A DNA stretch of 64,000 nucleotides from Amycolatopsis sp. 2-15 (GCF_030285625.1 NZ_CP127294.1:6666001-6730000); one strand, 5' to 3'. Counted from the first letter of the stretch, positions 8,901 through 18,063 are shown. Made by a program: numbers and translations. Notes: generated by a model from the letters alone, not told the origin.

Positions 8901-10261
8901 GCACGGTGATCCACGAGATGCGCGAGGCGCGGGACGTGCGGATGGGCCAGTACGGGGGCTCGAACCAGCCGTCGCACCACCTGCTCTACATGTACGACTA
9001 CGCGGGTCAGCCGTCGAAGACGCAGGCCAAGGTGCGTGAGGCGCTCTCGCGGCTGTACTCGGGCAGCGAGCTGGGCCAGGGTTACGCGGGCGACGAGGAC
9101 AACGGCGAGATGTCCGCGTGGTACGTGTTCGGCGCGCTGGGTTTCTACCCGTTGCAGATGGGCAGCCCGGACTACGCGATCGGGTCACCGCTGTTCACCA
9201 AGGCGACGCTGCACCTGCCGGGTGGTGACGTGGTGATCAACGCGCCGAAGAACTCGGCGAAGAACGTCTACGTGCAGGGCCTGAAGATCAACGGCAAGGC
9301 CTGGACGTCGACGTCGCTGCCGCAGGACGTGCTCTCCCACGGGGCGACGCTCGACTTCGACATGGGCCCGAACCCCTCGGCCTGGGGCTCGGGTGCGAAC
9401 GACGCGCCGAAGTCGATCACCACGGGCGACGCGGTGCCGACGCCGCTGCACGACGAGACCGGCGCCGGCAAGGGCACGCTGTCCACTTCGCACGGTTCGA
9501 GCGCGGCGGCGCTGATCGACAACTCCTCGCGCACCGAGGCGAAGGTGACCGGCGCGGTGACGTATCAGCTGAACTCGACGGACGAGGCGGTCACGCACTA
9601 CACGCTGACCTCGCCGAAGGGCGCGGGTGACCCGAAGAGCTGGCAGCTCGAGGGTTCCTACGACGGGAAGACGTGGGCGGTCGCCGACCAGCAGACCGGT
9701 CAGACGTTCCCGTGGCGGCAGCAGACGCGGGCGTTCGCGGTGGCCAATCCGGCGCACTACGCCTACTACCGGCTCACGGTGACCGACAGCACCGGTGGTC
9801 CGGCGTCGCTGGCGGAGTTCGAGCTGCTGGGCCGGCCGGACGCGTCGTGCACGAAGACGTTGACGGGCGCGCAGAAGGGGCCGCTGACGGTGTCGAGCGG
9901 CACGGTGTGCCTCGACGGCGCCACGGTGTCGGGTCCGGTGACCGTGTCCTCCGGCGCGTCGCTGGTGGTGCGGGGCGGGTCGATCTCGGGTCCGCTCGCG
10001 GCGACGGGTGCGGGCCAGGTCGTGCTGAACCGCACGAAGGTGTCGGGCCCGGTGGCGATCACCGGCACGACCGGGTCCGTCTCGGTCGAGCTGACCGACA
10101 TCGGCGGCCCGGCGACCTTCACGGGCAACCACGGGCCGGTGCTGACCAGCAGCACCGTGGGCGGGCCGCTGGCCTGCACGGGCAACACGCCCGCCCCGAC
10201 CGACCACGACCTCGCCAACACCGTCCGCGGCCCGGCCGCCGGGCAGTGCGCGAAGCTGTAG
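5954..10261 (+). CDS. Secreted GH92 family alpha-mannosidase with two discoidin-like (F5/8 C) domains
   Basis: A 1,435-residue exported enzyme. A Sec signal (RSARPVRAALVAVV to TSTAEA) is followed by an F5/8 type C carbohydrate-binding-like domain (about 75-215), a GH92 N-terminal beta-sandwich and the (alpha/alpha)6 catalytic domain (about 400-1150). Catalytic-domain motifs include NNGFWDTYRTTWP, GGDYTETDGWGMAF, SNQPSHHLLYMYDYAG and GDEDNGEMSAWYVF; the acidic cluster in the last lies where GH92 enzymes have base and calcium residues. A second discoidin-like domain follows (about 1170-1300), then a C-terminal region rich in VSGPV-type repeats that looks like a short beta-solenoid. GH92 enzymes remove alpha-mannose from glycans by inversion. 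Paralogous to the gene at 12065. Confidence 0.95.
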   Translation: MPRSARPVRAALVAVVAAAGLVAVPATSTAEADAPPPDFSSSFEPSDPQPTWQDTVDTDAAGQPRTSGVNGANGATIPGDIRGKVTEASASSENTDGGEVSANLADGATDTKWLSWEPTAWAQLTLSEPVAITHYALTSANDFPGRDPQDWTLQGSNDAQQWTDLDKQSGQSFDARFQEHQYKLAAPSAAYRYYRLDVTRNHGDDILQMSELLLANDDAPPPPLPNMRSFVDSGPTSGYTNKNRVGFTGKKAFRYAGTQTAAGHGYSYNKVFGVNLPVVPTTELSYKVQPQLTGNDLKYPSTNVAIDLAFTDGTYLSGLGATDQYGFPLTPQGQGASKILYANQWNLVRSAVGTVAAGKTIDRILVGYDNPNGPGAFQGWLDDVKISATPTQPVSQRPSDNVLTTRGTMANGTFSRGNNFPATAVPHGFNFWTPVTDAGSDSWLYNYSTQNNADNRPQLQAFSASHEPSPWMGDRQSFQVMPSAAAGVPDANRDARALAFSHDNEVARAHYYGVTFDNGIKAEIAPTDHAAVMRFSFPGNDSSLIFDNVNNSGGLTLDPAAGTLTGYSDAKSGLSAGAGRMFVYASFDKPVSAGAKLTGQGRDNVTGYLRFAAGADKTVTMRIATSLISVEQAKKNLEQEIAPTATFDSVRDAAQQAWDKQLRVIEVQGASKDQLETLYSNLYRLFLYPNEAFENTGTPQAPAYKYASPVAAKAGADTATQTGSKIVDGQIYVNNGFWDTYRTTWPAYSLLTPDMAGKMVDGFVQQYRDSGWIARWSSPGYADLMTGTSSDVAFADAYLKGVTNFDVKSAYDAALKNATVTPPNSAVGRKGLDQSIFLGYTPNTASEGFSWAIEGYVNDFGIANLSKKLYDEAPASDPRKAEYLENYQYFTSRAQQYVNLFDPSLGFFQGKDANGKFTKTAAQYDPRAWGGDYTETDGWGMAFTVPQDGQGLANLYGGKDKLAQKLDAFFADQETATMTGSYGTVIHEMREARDVRMGQYGGSNQPSHHLLYMYDYAGQPSKTQAKVREALSRLYSGSELGQGYAGDEDNGEMSAWYVFGALGFYPLQMGSPDYAIGSPLFTKATLHLPGGDVVINAPKNSAKNVYVQGLKINGKAWTSTSLPQDVLSHGATLDFDMGPNPSAWGSGANDAPKSITTGDAVPTPLHDETGAGKGTLSTSHGSSAAALIDNSSRTEAKVTGAVTYQLNSTDEAVTHYTLTSPKGAGDPKSWQLEGSYDGKTWAVADQQTGQTFPWRQQTRAFAVANPAHYAYYRLTVTDSTGGPASLAEFELLGRPDASCTKTLTGAQKGPLTVSSGTVCLDGATVSGPVTVSSGASLVVRGGSISGPLAATGAGQVVLNRTKVSGPVAITGTTGSVSVELTDIGGPATFTGNHGPVLTSSTVGGPLACTGNTPAPTDHDLANTVRGPAAGQCAKL

Positions 10262-10277
10262 TCCGGTTCCGGTGCCG

Positions 10278-10311
10278 GTGTGGCCCCGCAGGGTTTCCTG
10301 CGGGGCCACAC
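10278..10311. terminator. Strong hairpin between convergent GH92 and amidase genes
   Basis: GTGTGGCCCCGCAGG (10278-10292) pairs perfectly with CCTGCGGGGCCACAC (10297-10311) around a 4-base loop. It lies between the 3' ends of two convergent genes and could end transcription from both sides. Confidence 0.85.
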
Positions 10312-10350
10312 CCTTACCCGGGTCCGGTCAGCGAGCTCGCCGGTGGGTGA

Positions 10351-11820
10351 TCATGCCGTCGTGCCCGGGCGGCCGCCCTGCTTCGGTGCCCGGAAGCCGC
10401 CGATCCTCGCTTCGAGCAGTTCGGCCAGCCGCAGCGGGGTGCGGTCCTCGAACATCGGGCCGATGAGCTGCACCCCCACCGGCAGGCCCTCCGGAGACGG
10501 GCCCGTGGGGATGGCCGTGGCGGGCAGGCCGGGCATGGTGGCCAGGCCGGCCCAGACGAGCTGGTCGAGGTACGGGTACCGGACGCCGTCGATGTCGATC
10601 CGGCGTTCCAGCAGATCGGGGTTGTGGTCGTGCGGGAACGCGGGAGTCGGCGTGATCGGGCACACCACGGCGTCGAACTCGGCGAAGAACTGCCGCCAGT
10701 GATGGCGGTGGAGTTCGCGCCGGTTGTCCGCCTCGAGCCACTCGCGGTGGGTCGAGGTCAGACCGCGGAGCCGCGCCGCGTCGAGGCTCTGTTCTTCACG
10801 ACGCCGCGTTGCGAGCCGCTGCTCGTACGCCTCGTCCGAAAGCCCGGCCACGGAGCTCGAAACCAGCAGTTGTGTGTAGATCATCGCGGCTTCGGTCAGA
10901 TCAGGCAGCAGGCGGCTGTGCCGTTCGACGCGGGCGCCGCCGTCGACGAACGCGTCGGTCACCCGGTTCAGGCCCGCCCGCACCGCGGACCCGGTCGGGA
11001 TGAGCGGATGCTCGTCGAGGACCAGGACGCGGAAGTCGCCGAGCCGCTCGTGGCGGGCGGGCGGCAGCGTCAAGGTGTGCGCCATACCGAACGTCAGCGG
11101 ATCGGGTCCGGCCATGACGTCGAGCAGGAGCGCCAGGTCGCGGGCGGTGCGCGCCATCGGTCCGACGACGGCGAGGTCGAGGTCGACGGGCAGGGCCGGC
11201 GCGGACGGCGCGACCATGCCGCGGCCGGCCGCCAGTCCGAGAGTCGGCTTGTGTGCGTAGACGCCGCAGAAGTGCGCGGGGGTGCGCAGGGAACCGGCGA
11301 TGTCGGAGCCGATGGACAGTGCGCCGAATCCGGCTGCCAGTGCCGCCGCCGATCCGCCGGAGGAACCACCCGGCGTGCGATCGTGAGCCCACGGGTTGTT
11401 GGTGGTGCCGTGGATTTCGTTGAAGGTTTGCACGTCCCGCAGCCCCAGCGGCACATTGGTCTTTCCGAGCACCACCGCACCGGCGGCCCTGAGCCGCGAC
11501 ACCTGTACCGCGTCCTCGGCCGGCACATGGTCCCGGTGTTGTGGCAGGCCCCAGGTCGTGGGCAGCCCGGCGATGTCGTAGGACTCTTTGACCGTGACCG
11601 GAATTCCGAGCAGGGGCCGGTCCTCGCCGCGGGCCAGTGCCTGGTCGGCGCGGTGCGCGGCGACCCGCGCCCGGTCGAAGTCCGGTACGCAGATCGCGTT
11701 GAGTACCGGGTCGTCCCGTTCGATCCGGGAGATCGCCTCGTCGGTCAGTTCCACCGAGGTGACCTCGCCGGCCCGCAAGGCCGCCGCGAGCTCTTCGGCC
11801 GAGTGAAAAATCCATTCCAT
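10351..11820 (-). CDS. Amidase (amidase signature family)
   Basis: A 489-residue amidase-signature enzyme. The Ser-cisSer-Lys triad is visible: lysine in IPVTVKESYDIAG, and the serines in TPGGSSGGSAAALAAG and SIGSDIAGSLRTPAHFCG. The family hydrolyses carboxylic amides or transamidates Glu-tRNA; without GatB/C neighbours a free amidase is more likely. I chose ATG 11820 (MEWIFHSAEELAAALRAGE), where family similarity begins; the upstream in-frame extension has lower GC and looks non-coding. It sits alone between two GH92 genes, pointing away from the second and towards the first. Substrate unknown. Confidence 0.93.
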   Translation of the reverse strand: MEWIFHSAEELAAALRAGEVTSVELTDEAISRIERDDPVLNAICVPDFDRARVAAHRADQALARGEDRPLLGIPVTVKESYDIAGLPTTWGLPQHRDHVPAEDAVQVSRLRAAGAVVLGKTNVPLGLRDVQTFNEIHGTTNNPWAHDRTPGGSSGGSAAALAAGFGALSIGSDIAGSLRTPAHFCGVYAHKPTLGLAAGRGMVAPSAPALPVDLDLAVVGPMARTARDLALLLDVMAGPDPLTFGMAHTLTLPPARHERLGDFRVLVLDEHPLIPTGSAVRAGLNRVTDAFVDGGARVERHSRLLPDLTEAAMIYTQLLVSSSVAGLSDEAYEQRLATRRREEQSLDAARLRGLTSTHREWLEADNRRELHRHHWRQFFAEFDAVVCPITPTPAFPHDHNPDLLERRIDIDGVRYPYLDQLVWAGLATMPGLPATAIPTGPSPEGLPVGVQLIGPMFEDRTPLRLAELLEARIGGFRAPKQGGRPGTTA

Positions 11821-12064
11821 GAAATCCGACCATAGCCGCGCGAAAAGTCCACGAACGGGAAATAGCCCGATGAGCATTGAGACATCCATCCCGTTGCCGG
11901 AAAAGGAATTTCGTGGCCTGCCTTCGCGAAATCGGGTCGCCACAAAATAGCGGGAATGTCAATTCGAATTCCTGATCCGGCGCACTCGAAGACGTCGACC
12001 GGCAATTCGCCGAATCAGTGGTGCCCGGCCACGCCGGGCCGACCCGTGGCGCAGCGACTACCGT

Positions 12065-15000
12065 GTGCGCGTGACCAGGGCCGGGTTCTTCTCATCGTTC
12101 GAGGCGGGTGACCCGCAGCCGGTCGCCTCCGGTGTCCGCGTGGACAGCGGGCCCGACCGGTCCCCCACCGCGAAACCGGGGGTGGGGTTCACCGGCGTGC
12201 GCGCGCTGCGCTACAGCGGAGTGGGGCGGACGGTGCTGTTCGAGACCGACGTCGAGGTCACCGCCCACAGTGCACTGTCCTACGTGGTCTTCCCGGCGTC
12301 GGACGCGGAGGTCCCCTCCTACCGCAGCACGTTCGTCGCGCTGGACGTGGAGTTCGACGACGGCAGCCGTGCCGGCTTCTCGGCCACCGAGCAGGGCCAC
12401 GCGAAGACGCTGCTGGTCGACCAGTGGAACCTCGTGCGCCGGCCGCTGGGCGCGTTCGCCGGGCGGCGGGTCCGGCGGATCGTGCTGCTCACCGACGCGC
12501 CGGGCGAACGCGACGTCAAGGGCTGGCTCGACGACGTGCGCCTCGGCGAGCACCACCCGCGCACCGGTGACCCGGTCGACCACGTGCGCACCACCCGTGG
12601 CTCGCACTCCGGCTTCGGGTTCTCGCGCGGCAACACGTTCCCGGCCACGGCCGTGCCGCACGGGTTCAACTTCTGGACCCCCGTCACCGACGCGCGGTCG
12701 CTGGACTGGTTCTACTCCTACCACCGGCACAACACCGCGGCGAACGAGCCGGCGCTGCAGGCGTTCGCGCTGAGCCACCAGCCGAGCCCATGGATGGGCG
12801 ACCGCCACACCTTCCACCTCATGCCCGGCACCGGTCCCGTCGAGACCGACCGCCGGCGCCGCGCGCTCACCTTCGCCCACGCCGACGAGACCGACCGGCC
12901 ACACCACTATGGCGTGCGGTTCCGCAACGGCGTCACGGCGGAGGTCGCCCCCACCGACCACGCGGCTATGTTCCGCTTCACCTTCCCCGACGGCGCCGGC
13001 TGGGTGGTCTTCGACAACGCCCGCAACCGCGGCGGCCTGCGGGTGCACCCGTCGACCGGAGTCGTCACCGGGCACACGTGGGTGCGCAGCCGCCTGTCCA
13101 CGGGCGCGCGGCGGATGTTCGTCTACGCCCAGGCCGACGTGCCCGCCTCCGGTGGGGGCCGCGGCCCGTTCTGGCGCCGCGTGGCCGGGCACCTGGAGTT
13201 CGCCGCGCCTGAGGTGACGCTGCGGATCGCGACGTCGCTGATCAGCCTCGCGCAGGCACGGCGCAACCTGGAGCTGGAGATCCCCGCCGGCACCACGTTC
13301 GACGAGGTCCGCGACCACGCGCGGGAGAAGTGGCAGGACGTGCTCGGCCGCGTGGAGCTGGAAGGCGCGAGCGAGGACGAGCTAACCACGTTCTACTCCA
13401 ACCTCTACCGGCTCCACCTCTACCCGAACCGCGCGCACGAGAACACACCCGACGGCATCCGCCACGCCAGCCCCGTGGCCCGCGGCCGCGCGTTCAGCAC
13501 CCGCAAGCGCACCGGCGCGAAAATCGTCGACGGCGAGCTGTATGTCAACAACGGCTTCTGGGACACCTACCGCACCACCTGGCCCGCCTACGCGCTGCTC
13601 ACCCCCGAGCGCTGCGGCCGCATGATCGACGGCTTCGTGCAGCAGTACCGCGAAGGCGGCTGGATCGCCCGCTGGTCCTCCCCCGGCTACGCCGACCTCA
13701 TGACCGGCACCAGCTCCGACGTCGCCTTCGCCGACGCCTACCTCAAAGGCGTGCGCAACTTCGACGTCGAGTCCGCCTACGACGCCGCCCTGAAAAACGC
13801 GACCGTCGCCCCGCCGCGCGCCGGCGTCGGCCGCAAAGGCCTCGACACCTCACCGTTCCTCGGCTACACCCCCACCTCGACGAAGGAAGGCCTGTCCTGG
13901 GCGCTGGAAGGCTGCCTCAACGACTTCGGCCTCGCCAACCTCGCCGACGCGCTCGCCCGCGAAAGCGAAGGCCCCCGCGCGCGCCGCCGCGCCGACAACG
14001 CCGCCTACCTGCGCCAGCGCGCCCAGCACTACGTACACCACTTCGACCCGCGCATCGGGTTCTTCCAGGGCCGCACCCCCGACGGCGGCCGCCACTTCCC
14101 GGCACGAGGCTACGACCCCGAAGCGTGGGGCGGCGACTTCGTGGAGACCAACGCGTGGAACACCGCGTTCTCCGTGCCCCACGACGGACCCGGCCTCGCC
14201 GCGCTGCACGGCGGCCCCGCCGGCCTCGAAGCCAAGCTCGACACGTTCTTCACCACCCCCGAAACCGGCCGCAAACCCGGCTCCTACGGCGGCCTCATCC
14301 ACGAAATGACCGAAGCCCGCGACGTGCGAATGGGCCAGTACGGCCACTCCAACCAGCCCTCGCACCACATCCCGTTCGTCTACGCCTTGGCCGGCGCGCC
14401 CGCCAAGCTGCAGCGCACCGTCCGCGAGGTCCTGCGCCGCCTCTACCTCGGCAGCGAGCTCGGCCAGGGTTACCCGGGCGACGAGGACAACGGCGAGATG
14501 TCCGCCTGGTACATCTTCGCGGCGCTCGGCCTGTACCCGCTCACGGTCGGCAGCCCGCGCTACGTGGTATGCGCGCCGCTGTTCCGCCAGGCGACCCTGC
14601 ACCTGGAGAACGGCCACGACCTCGTGATCCGCGCCCCCGGCGCCGCCGGCTCAGGGGACACGGCGGACACGCCCTACGTCCACGGCCTCACCATCGACGG
14701 CCGGCCCCACCACTCGGCGAGCATCTCCCACGCGGTGCTCGCCCGCGGCGCCGTGCTGGAGTTCGACGTGCGCAGCGAACCCGGCACCTGGGGCACCGAA
14801 CCCGTCACACCGAAGCGGCCCGAGCCATTGACCGACCTCGTCGGCACCGCCTACAGCCCCGACGGTCCCGCCGCGCTCCTCGTCGACGACACCAGCAGCA
14901 CCGAAGCCACCTTCACCACCCGCACCCCCGTGGTCGAGTTCTCCGTGCACGGCACCCCCCGCGAAGTCACGATGTACACGCTCACCTCGGGCAGCCGCGA

Positions 15001-15214
15001 CGGCGACCCCACCGCGTGGGTGCTGGAAGGCTCCGCCGACGCCCGCCACTGGACGGTGCTCGACCGCCGCGACGACGAGCTGTTCCGCTGGCGCCGCCAA
15101 ACCCGCCCGTTCGTCCTCGACCGCCCCGCCGCCTGCGAGCACTACCGTCTGCGTGTCACGGCGGCGAACCGCCGCCGCGTCACCCTTGCCCAATGGGAGC
15201 TGCTCGCCCGATGA
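12065..15214 (+). CDS. GH92 family alpha-mannosidase without a signal peptide
   Basis: A 1,049-residue paralogue of the enzyme at 5954. It shares long near-identical blocks (NNGFWDTYRTTWPAYALL, WIARWSSPGYADLMTGTSSD, GDEDNGEMSAWYIF) and a C-terminal discoidin-like segment (YTLTSGSRDGDPTAWVLEGS). It lacks the N-terminal discoidin domain and the C-terminal repeats. No signal peptide is visible after GTG 12065 (or GTG 12071), so it should act in the cytosol unless exported in another way. Its stop overlaps the start of the FUSC gene by 4 nt (ATGA). Inferred role: trimming imported manno-oligosaccharides, complementary to the secreted paralogue. Confidence 0.93.
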   Translation: MRVTRAGFFSSFEAGDPQPVASGVRVDSGPDRSPTAKPGVGFTGVRALRYSGVGRTVLFETDVEVTAHSALSYVVFPASDAEVPSYRSTFVALDVEFDDGSRAGFSATEQGHAKTLLVDQWNLVRRPLGAFAGRRVRRIVLLTDAPGERDVKGWLDDVRLGEHHPRTGDPVDHVRTTRGSHSGFGFSRGNTFPATAVPHGFNFWTPVTDARSLDWFYSYHRHNTAANEPALQAFALSHQPSPWMGDRHTFHLMPGTGPVETDRRRRALTFAHADETDRPHHYGVRFRNGVTAEVAPTDHAAMFRFTFPDGAGWVVFDNARNRGGLRVHPSTGVVTGHTWVRSRLSTGARRMFVYAQADVPASGGGRGPFWRRVAGHLEFAAPEVTLRIATSLISLAQARRNLELEIPAGTTFDEVRDHAREKWQDVLGRVELEGASEDELTTFYSNLYRLHLYPNRAHENTPDGIRHASPVARGRAFSTRKRTGAKIVDGELYVNNGFWDTYRTTWPAYALLTPERCGRMIDGFVQQYREGGWIARWSSPGYADLMTGTSSDVAFADAYLKGVRNFDVESAYDAALKNATVAPPRAGVGRKGLDTSPFLGYTPTSTKEGLSWALEGCLNDFGLANLADALARESEGPRARRRADNAAYLRQRAQHYVHHFDPRIGFFQGRTPDGGRHFPARGYDPEAWGGDFVETNAWNTAFSVPHDGPGLAALHGGPAGLEAKLDTFFTTPETGRKPGSYGGLIHEMTEARDVRMGQYGHSNQPSHHIPFVYALAGAPAKLQRTVREVLRRLYLGSELGQGYPGDEDNGEMSAWYIFAALGLYPLTVGSPRYVVCAPLFRQATLHLENGHDLVIRAPGAAGSGDTADTPYVHGLTIDGRPHHSASISHAVLARGAVLEFDVRSEPGTWGTEPVTPKRPEPLTDLVGTAYSPDGPAALLVDDTSSTEATFTTRTPVVEFSVHGTPREVTMYTLTSGSRDGDPTAWVLEGSADARHWTVLDRRDDELFRWRRQTRPFVLDRPAACEHYRLRVTAANRRRVTLAQWELLAR

Positions 15215-17319
15215 TCGCCGACCTCCGCGACGCCACCCTCGACCGGCTGGCGGCAGCCGATCCCGGCCTCGTCCGCCTCCGGCTGGCCGGCTCCGCCGTG
15301 CTCGGCATCATCATCGCCATCCTCGCGCTGCAGCCCCTGCACTTCCCGCTCACCACATCACTGGTCGCCGCCATCGCCGCGATGATGAGCGCGTTCACCG
15401 TCAACGACCCCACCAGCGGCGGCCAAGCCGTCACACTCTGCCTCGCGATCGTCGTCGGCGCCTGCTCCATCACCCTGGCCACCATCGGCGCCGCCTACCC
15501 GCCACTCGACAGCATCGTCTTCGTCCTGCTGATCTTCGTCGCGGTCTACGTGCAGCGCTTCGGCCCCCGCGGCACCGCCCTGGGCTCCATGTCGTTCTTC
15601 CTGTTCTTCTTCCCCATGTTCCTGCAGGCCCACCTTGCCCAGGCCCCGCAGCTGCTCATCGCCATGGCCACCGGCGTCGCCGCCAACGCCCTCGTGCGAT
15701 TCGTCCTGCTGCGCCGCAACGCCGAAACCGAGTTCATCCGCATCCGCCGCGCCTTCCGCGCCCGCGTCGCCGCCGCCGTGCGCGCCACCGAGGCCTACAT
15801 CGCCTCCTCCGGCAGCGACCGCAGCAACCGCCAGATCCGCACCGCCCTGGCCCGCCTCCACGAATCCGTCCTGCTCATCGAAGACAACGCCCCCGACGTC
15901 GTCGACGCCCGCAACGCCGACCTCCTGCGCCGCCGCGCCATCGAGGTCGAACTCGCCGTGCAGTGGCTCACCATCACCGTGCAGCGCACCTGCTCCCACC
16001 CGATGCCCGAAGGCGTGGCCGACGACCTCGTCGCCCGGCTGGCGAAGTTCCGCTCCCTGATGGAACGCGACCCCCGCGAACTGCCCCTGATCAGCGAGAC
16101 CGGCGAATACAGCCGCATGCTCGTGGAAGGCAGCCGCATCGACGAAAAAGCCCACCCCGGCGACGGCGTCCGCCGCGCCATCGCCGAGCTCGCCGTCGCC
16201 GACGACCGCGCCCAGCGCGTCGCCGGCCGCGAGGCCACAGTGGACTACTCCCTCGACGACGAAGAAGACGAACCCGAACCCACCAAGGCGTTCGCCTACG
16301 ACAACCAGACCCGCAGCGCCATCCAGGCCGTGATCGGCGGTGGGCTCGCCGTCCTCGCCGGCCAGCTCATCTCCAACCAGCGCTGGTACTGGGCCGTGCT
16401 CACCGTCTTCGTCGTCTTCGTCGGCACCTCCAGCGCCGGCGCCCGCTTCGTCAAAGGCGTCCGCCGCACCGGCGGCACCCTCATCGGCATCGTCGGCGGC
16501 GTCGCACTGGCCCTGCTCGTCAGCGGCAACACCATCGCGATCCTGGCCCTGATCATGGTCTGCGTCTTCGGCATGGTCTACATGTCCCGCGTCTCGCAGT
16601 TCCTCATGGCCTTCTTCGTCACCAGCATGCTCGGCCTGCTCTACAGCCTGCTCGGCACCTTCAGCATCCAAGTCCTCTGGATCCGCGTCGCCGAAACCGC
16701 CGTCGGCGCCGCGGCCGGCCTCCTCGCCGCCGTGGTCATCGTCCCGGTCCGCACCCGCTCGGTGATGCTCGACGACATCGCGACCGTGCTCGACGAACTC
16801 CACGAGTTCGTCGAGTCGGCCGGCACCCTGCTCTCGGGCCGTGACAACGTGAACATCATCGAGATGTCCCGCGACCTCGACCGAGCCGTCGAACAGGTCC
16901 GCAAAACCATCGAGCCCCTCACCCACCCCATCAACCTCCGCAGCGCACGGCGCGACTACGGCTGGCACGTGCTCACCACCCTGGAAACCATCGCCTTCCG
17001 CGCCCGCCACGTCGCCGCCCGCGCCCAGCCCGGCCAGCTCGACGGACCCGTCGCCGACCGCCTCGACCTCTTCGCCGGCCGCGTGCTCGCCAACATCGAC
17101 CTCGTCGGCGAAGCCGTCCGCCACCCCAACACCACGCCTGCGGACAAGCTCATCCGCGACGACGGCACCCCCGTCGTCGACCGCATCGACGACGCCGAAA
17201 CCCGCGCCGTCGTCTCCAGCTTCAGCCACCTCGACGAAGGCGTCGTCGCCCTGGGCCGCGTATTCGACGTCGACGCGACCCAGCCCGCACCAGCCGGCGC
17301 TGCTAACCGGCCTTCGTGA
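15211..17319 (+). CDS. FUSC family membrane protein (aromatic-acid/fusaric-acid-resistance-like exporter)
   Basis: A 702-residue integral membrane protein with the two-half FUSC arrangement. A first helical bundle (about 25-170: LGIIIAILAL, TLCLAIVVGA, IVFVLLIFVA, FFLFFFPMFL) precedes a large cytosolic helical region, then a second bundle (about 365-515: AVIGGGLAVLAGQ, WYWAVLTVFVVFVGTSSAG, GIVGGVALALLVSG, AAGLLAAVVIVPV). A charged C-terminal helical domain follows. Relatives export aromatic acids or confer drug resistance, or modify cell-wall precursors. ATG 15211 overlaps the GH92 stop by 4 nt, so the two are co-translated. The end overlaps the convergent VOC gene by 17 nt. Confidence 0.9.
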   Translation: MIADLRDATLDRLAAADPGLVRLRLAGSAVLGIIIAILALQPLHFPLTTSLVAAIAAMMSAFTVNDPTSGGQAVTLCLAIVVGACSITLATIGAAYPPLDSIVFVLLIFVAVYVQRFGPRGTALGSMSFFLFFFPMFLQAHLAQAPQLLIAMATGVAANALVRFVLLRRNAETEFIRIRRAFRARVAAAVRATEAYIASSGSDRSNRQIRTALARLHESVLLIEDNAPDVVDARNADLLRRRAIEVELAVQWLTITVQRTCSHPMPEGVADDLVARLAKFRSLMERDPRELPLISETGEYSRMLVEGSRIDEKAHPGDGVRRAIAELAVADDRAQRVAGREATVDYSLDDEEDEPEPTKAFAYDNQTRSAIQAVIGGGLAVLAGQLISNQRWYWAVLTVFVVFVGTSSAGARFVKGVRRTGGTLIGIVGGVALALLVSGNTIAILALIMVCVFGMVYMSRVSQFLMAFFVTSMLGLLYSLLGTFSIQVLWIRVAETAVGAAAGLLAAVVIVPVRTRSVMLDDIATVLDELHEFVESAGTLLSGRDNVNIIEMSRDLDRAVEQVRKTIEPLTHPINLRSARRDYGWHVLTTLETIAFRARHVAARAQPGQLDGPVADRLDLFAGRVLANIDLVGEAVRHPNTTPADKLIRDDGTPVVDRIDDAETRAVVSSFSHLDEGVVALGRVFDVDATQPAPAGAANRPS

Positions 17320-17665
17320 GCAGCTCCATGTTGTGCCCGTCCGGATCGTCGAAGTAGCATCCGCGCCCGCCGAACATCCCGTTGATCCCCGCCGTGCGAT
17401 GAAACGGATCGGCATAGATCGCGGTGCCGGAAGCGGTGAGCCGCGCCAGCGCGGCGTCGAACTCCGCCTCGCTCACCAGGAACGCGTAATGCTGACCGGC
17501 CACCTCATTCGCCTGCGCGAAATCCAGCGTCACCCCATTGCCCAGCACCACCGGCAGGAACGGCTCAGTCTCGGCACCCACGGGTAATCCCAGAACGCCC
17601 GCGAGGAACTCCGCCGACGCGTCCCGATCCGTCGCCCACACGATCGTGTGGTTCAGCTCCGCCAT
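17303..17665 (-). CDS. VOC family protein (glyoxalase/bleomycin-resistance fold)
   Basis: A 120-residue single-domain vicinal-oxygen-chelate protein. It has the two beta-alpha-beta-beta-beta modules, with the metal-side pattern NHTIVWATDRDASAEFLAGV at the start and CYFDDPDGHNMELL at the end. Start ATG 17665 (MAELNHT) overlaps the stop of the NTF2-like gene by one base (TGATG), so the two are one operon. Family members include lactoylglutathione lyases, dioxygenases and drug-binding proteins; I cannot choose between them. Confidence 0.88.
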   Translation of the reverse strand: MAELNHTIVWATDRDASAEFLAGVLGLPVGAETEPFLPVVLGNGVTLDFAQANEVAGQHYAFLVSEAEFDAALARLTASGTAIYADPFHRTAGINGMFGGRGCYFDDPDGHNMELLTKAG

Positions 17666-18063
17666 CACGCACCCCCACGCGCGAACGCCGGCGGCGCGCC
17701 GATCGGGCTCAGGTGCATCCCCGCCAGCAACCACCGGCCGTCCTCGCGCACCAGCACGTGCGTCGAACGGAATCGGCCGTCCACCGCGTTGCCCCGGTGA
17801 GTCGCCTCCTGGTCGTGCACGCCGACCGCGATCGCCGAGTCACCGTGCTCACGCACCTCGACCTCACGCCAGTCCAGCCGGCGCGTGACGAGCCCGCCGC
17901 CTTCGTAGCGCTGCAGCCACTGGTCGCGGTTCAGCACGAAACCCAACGGGCCGACCAGCGTGAAGTCAGGCGTGGCCATCCCCGCGAGCGTGGCGGTGTC
18001 CCCGGCCGTTTCGGCGGCGACCCAGCGGTTCCCTAGCTCGATGATCTCTTCGGCGGTGCCCAT
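17665..18063 (-). CDS. NTF2-like / SnoaL-like family protein
   Basis: A 132-residue protein with the cone-shaped NTF2 fold pattern: an N-terminal helix (AEEIIELGNRWVAAETAGD), MATPDFTLVGPLGF, WREVEVREHGDSAIAVGV and RSTHVLVREDGRWLLAGMHLSP. Such proteins are small-molecule-binding domains or isomerases. First gene of a two-gene operon with the VOC protein, and divergent from a MarR regulator with a palindromic operator between them. Control by that regulator is therefore likely. Confidence 0.88.
   Translation of the reverse strand: MGTAEEIIELGNRWVAAETAGDTATLAGMATPDFTLVGPLGFVLNRDQWLQRYEGGGLVTRRLDWREVEVREHGDSAIAVGVHDQEATHRGNAVDGRFRSTHVLVREDGRWLLAGMHLSPIGAPPAFARGGA

Noticed and set aside
5687..8980. 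Very long open frame antisense to the secreted GH92 gene
   Set aside because: Long antisense frames are expected in high-GC coding DNA; the translation is Arg/Val/His-rich low-complexity and matches nothing.
13330..15210. Upstream in-frame extension of the FUSC protein inside the GH92 gene
   Set aside because: The translation is Arg/Pro-rich shadow sequence; the true start is ATG 15211, where FUSC-like sequence begins.
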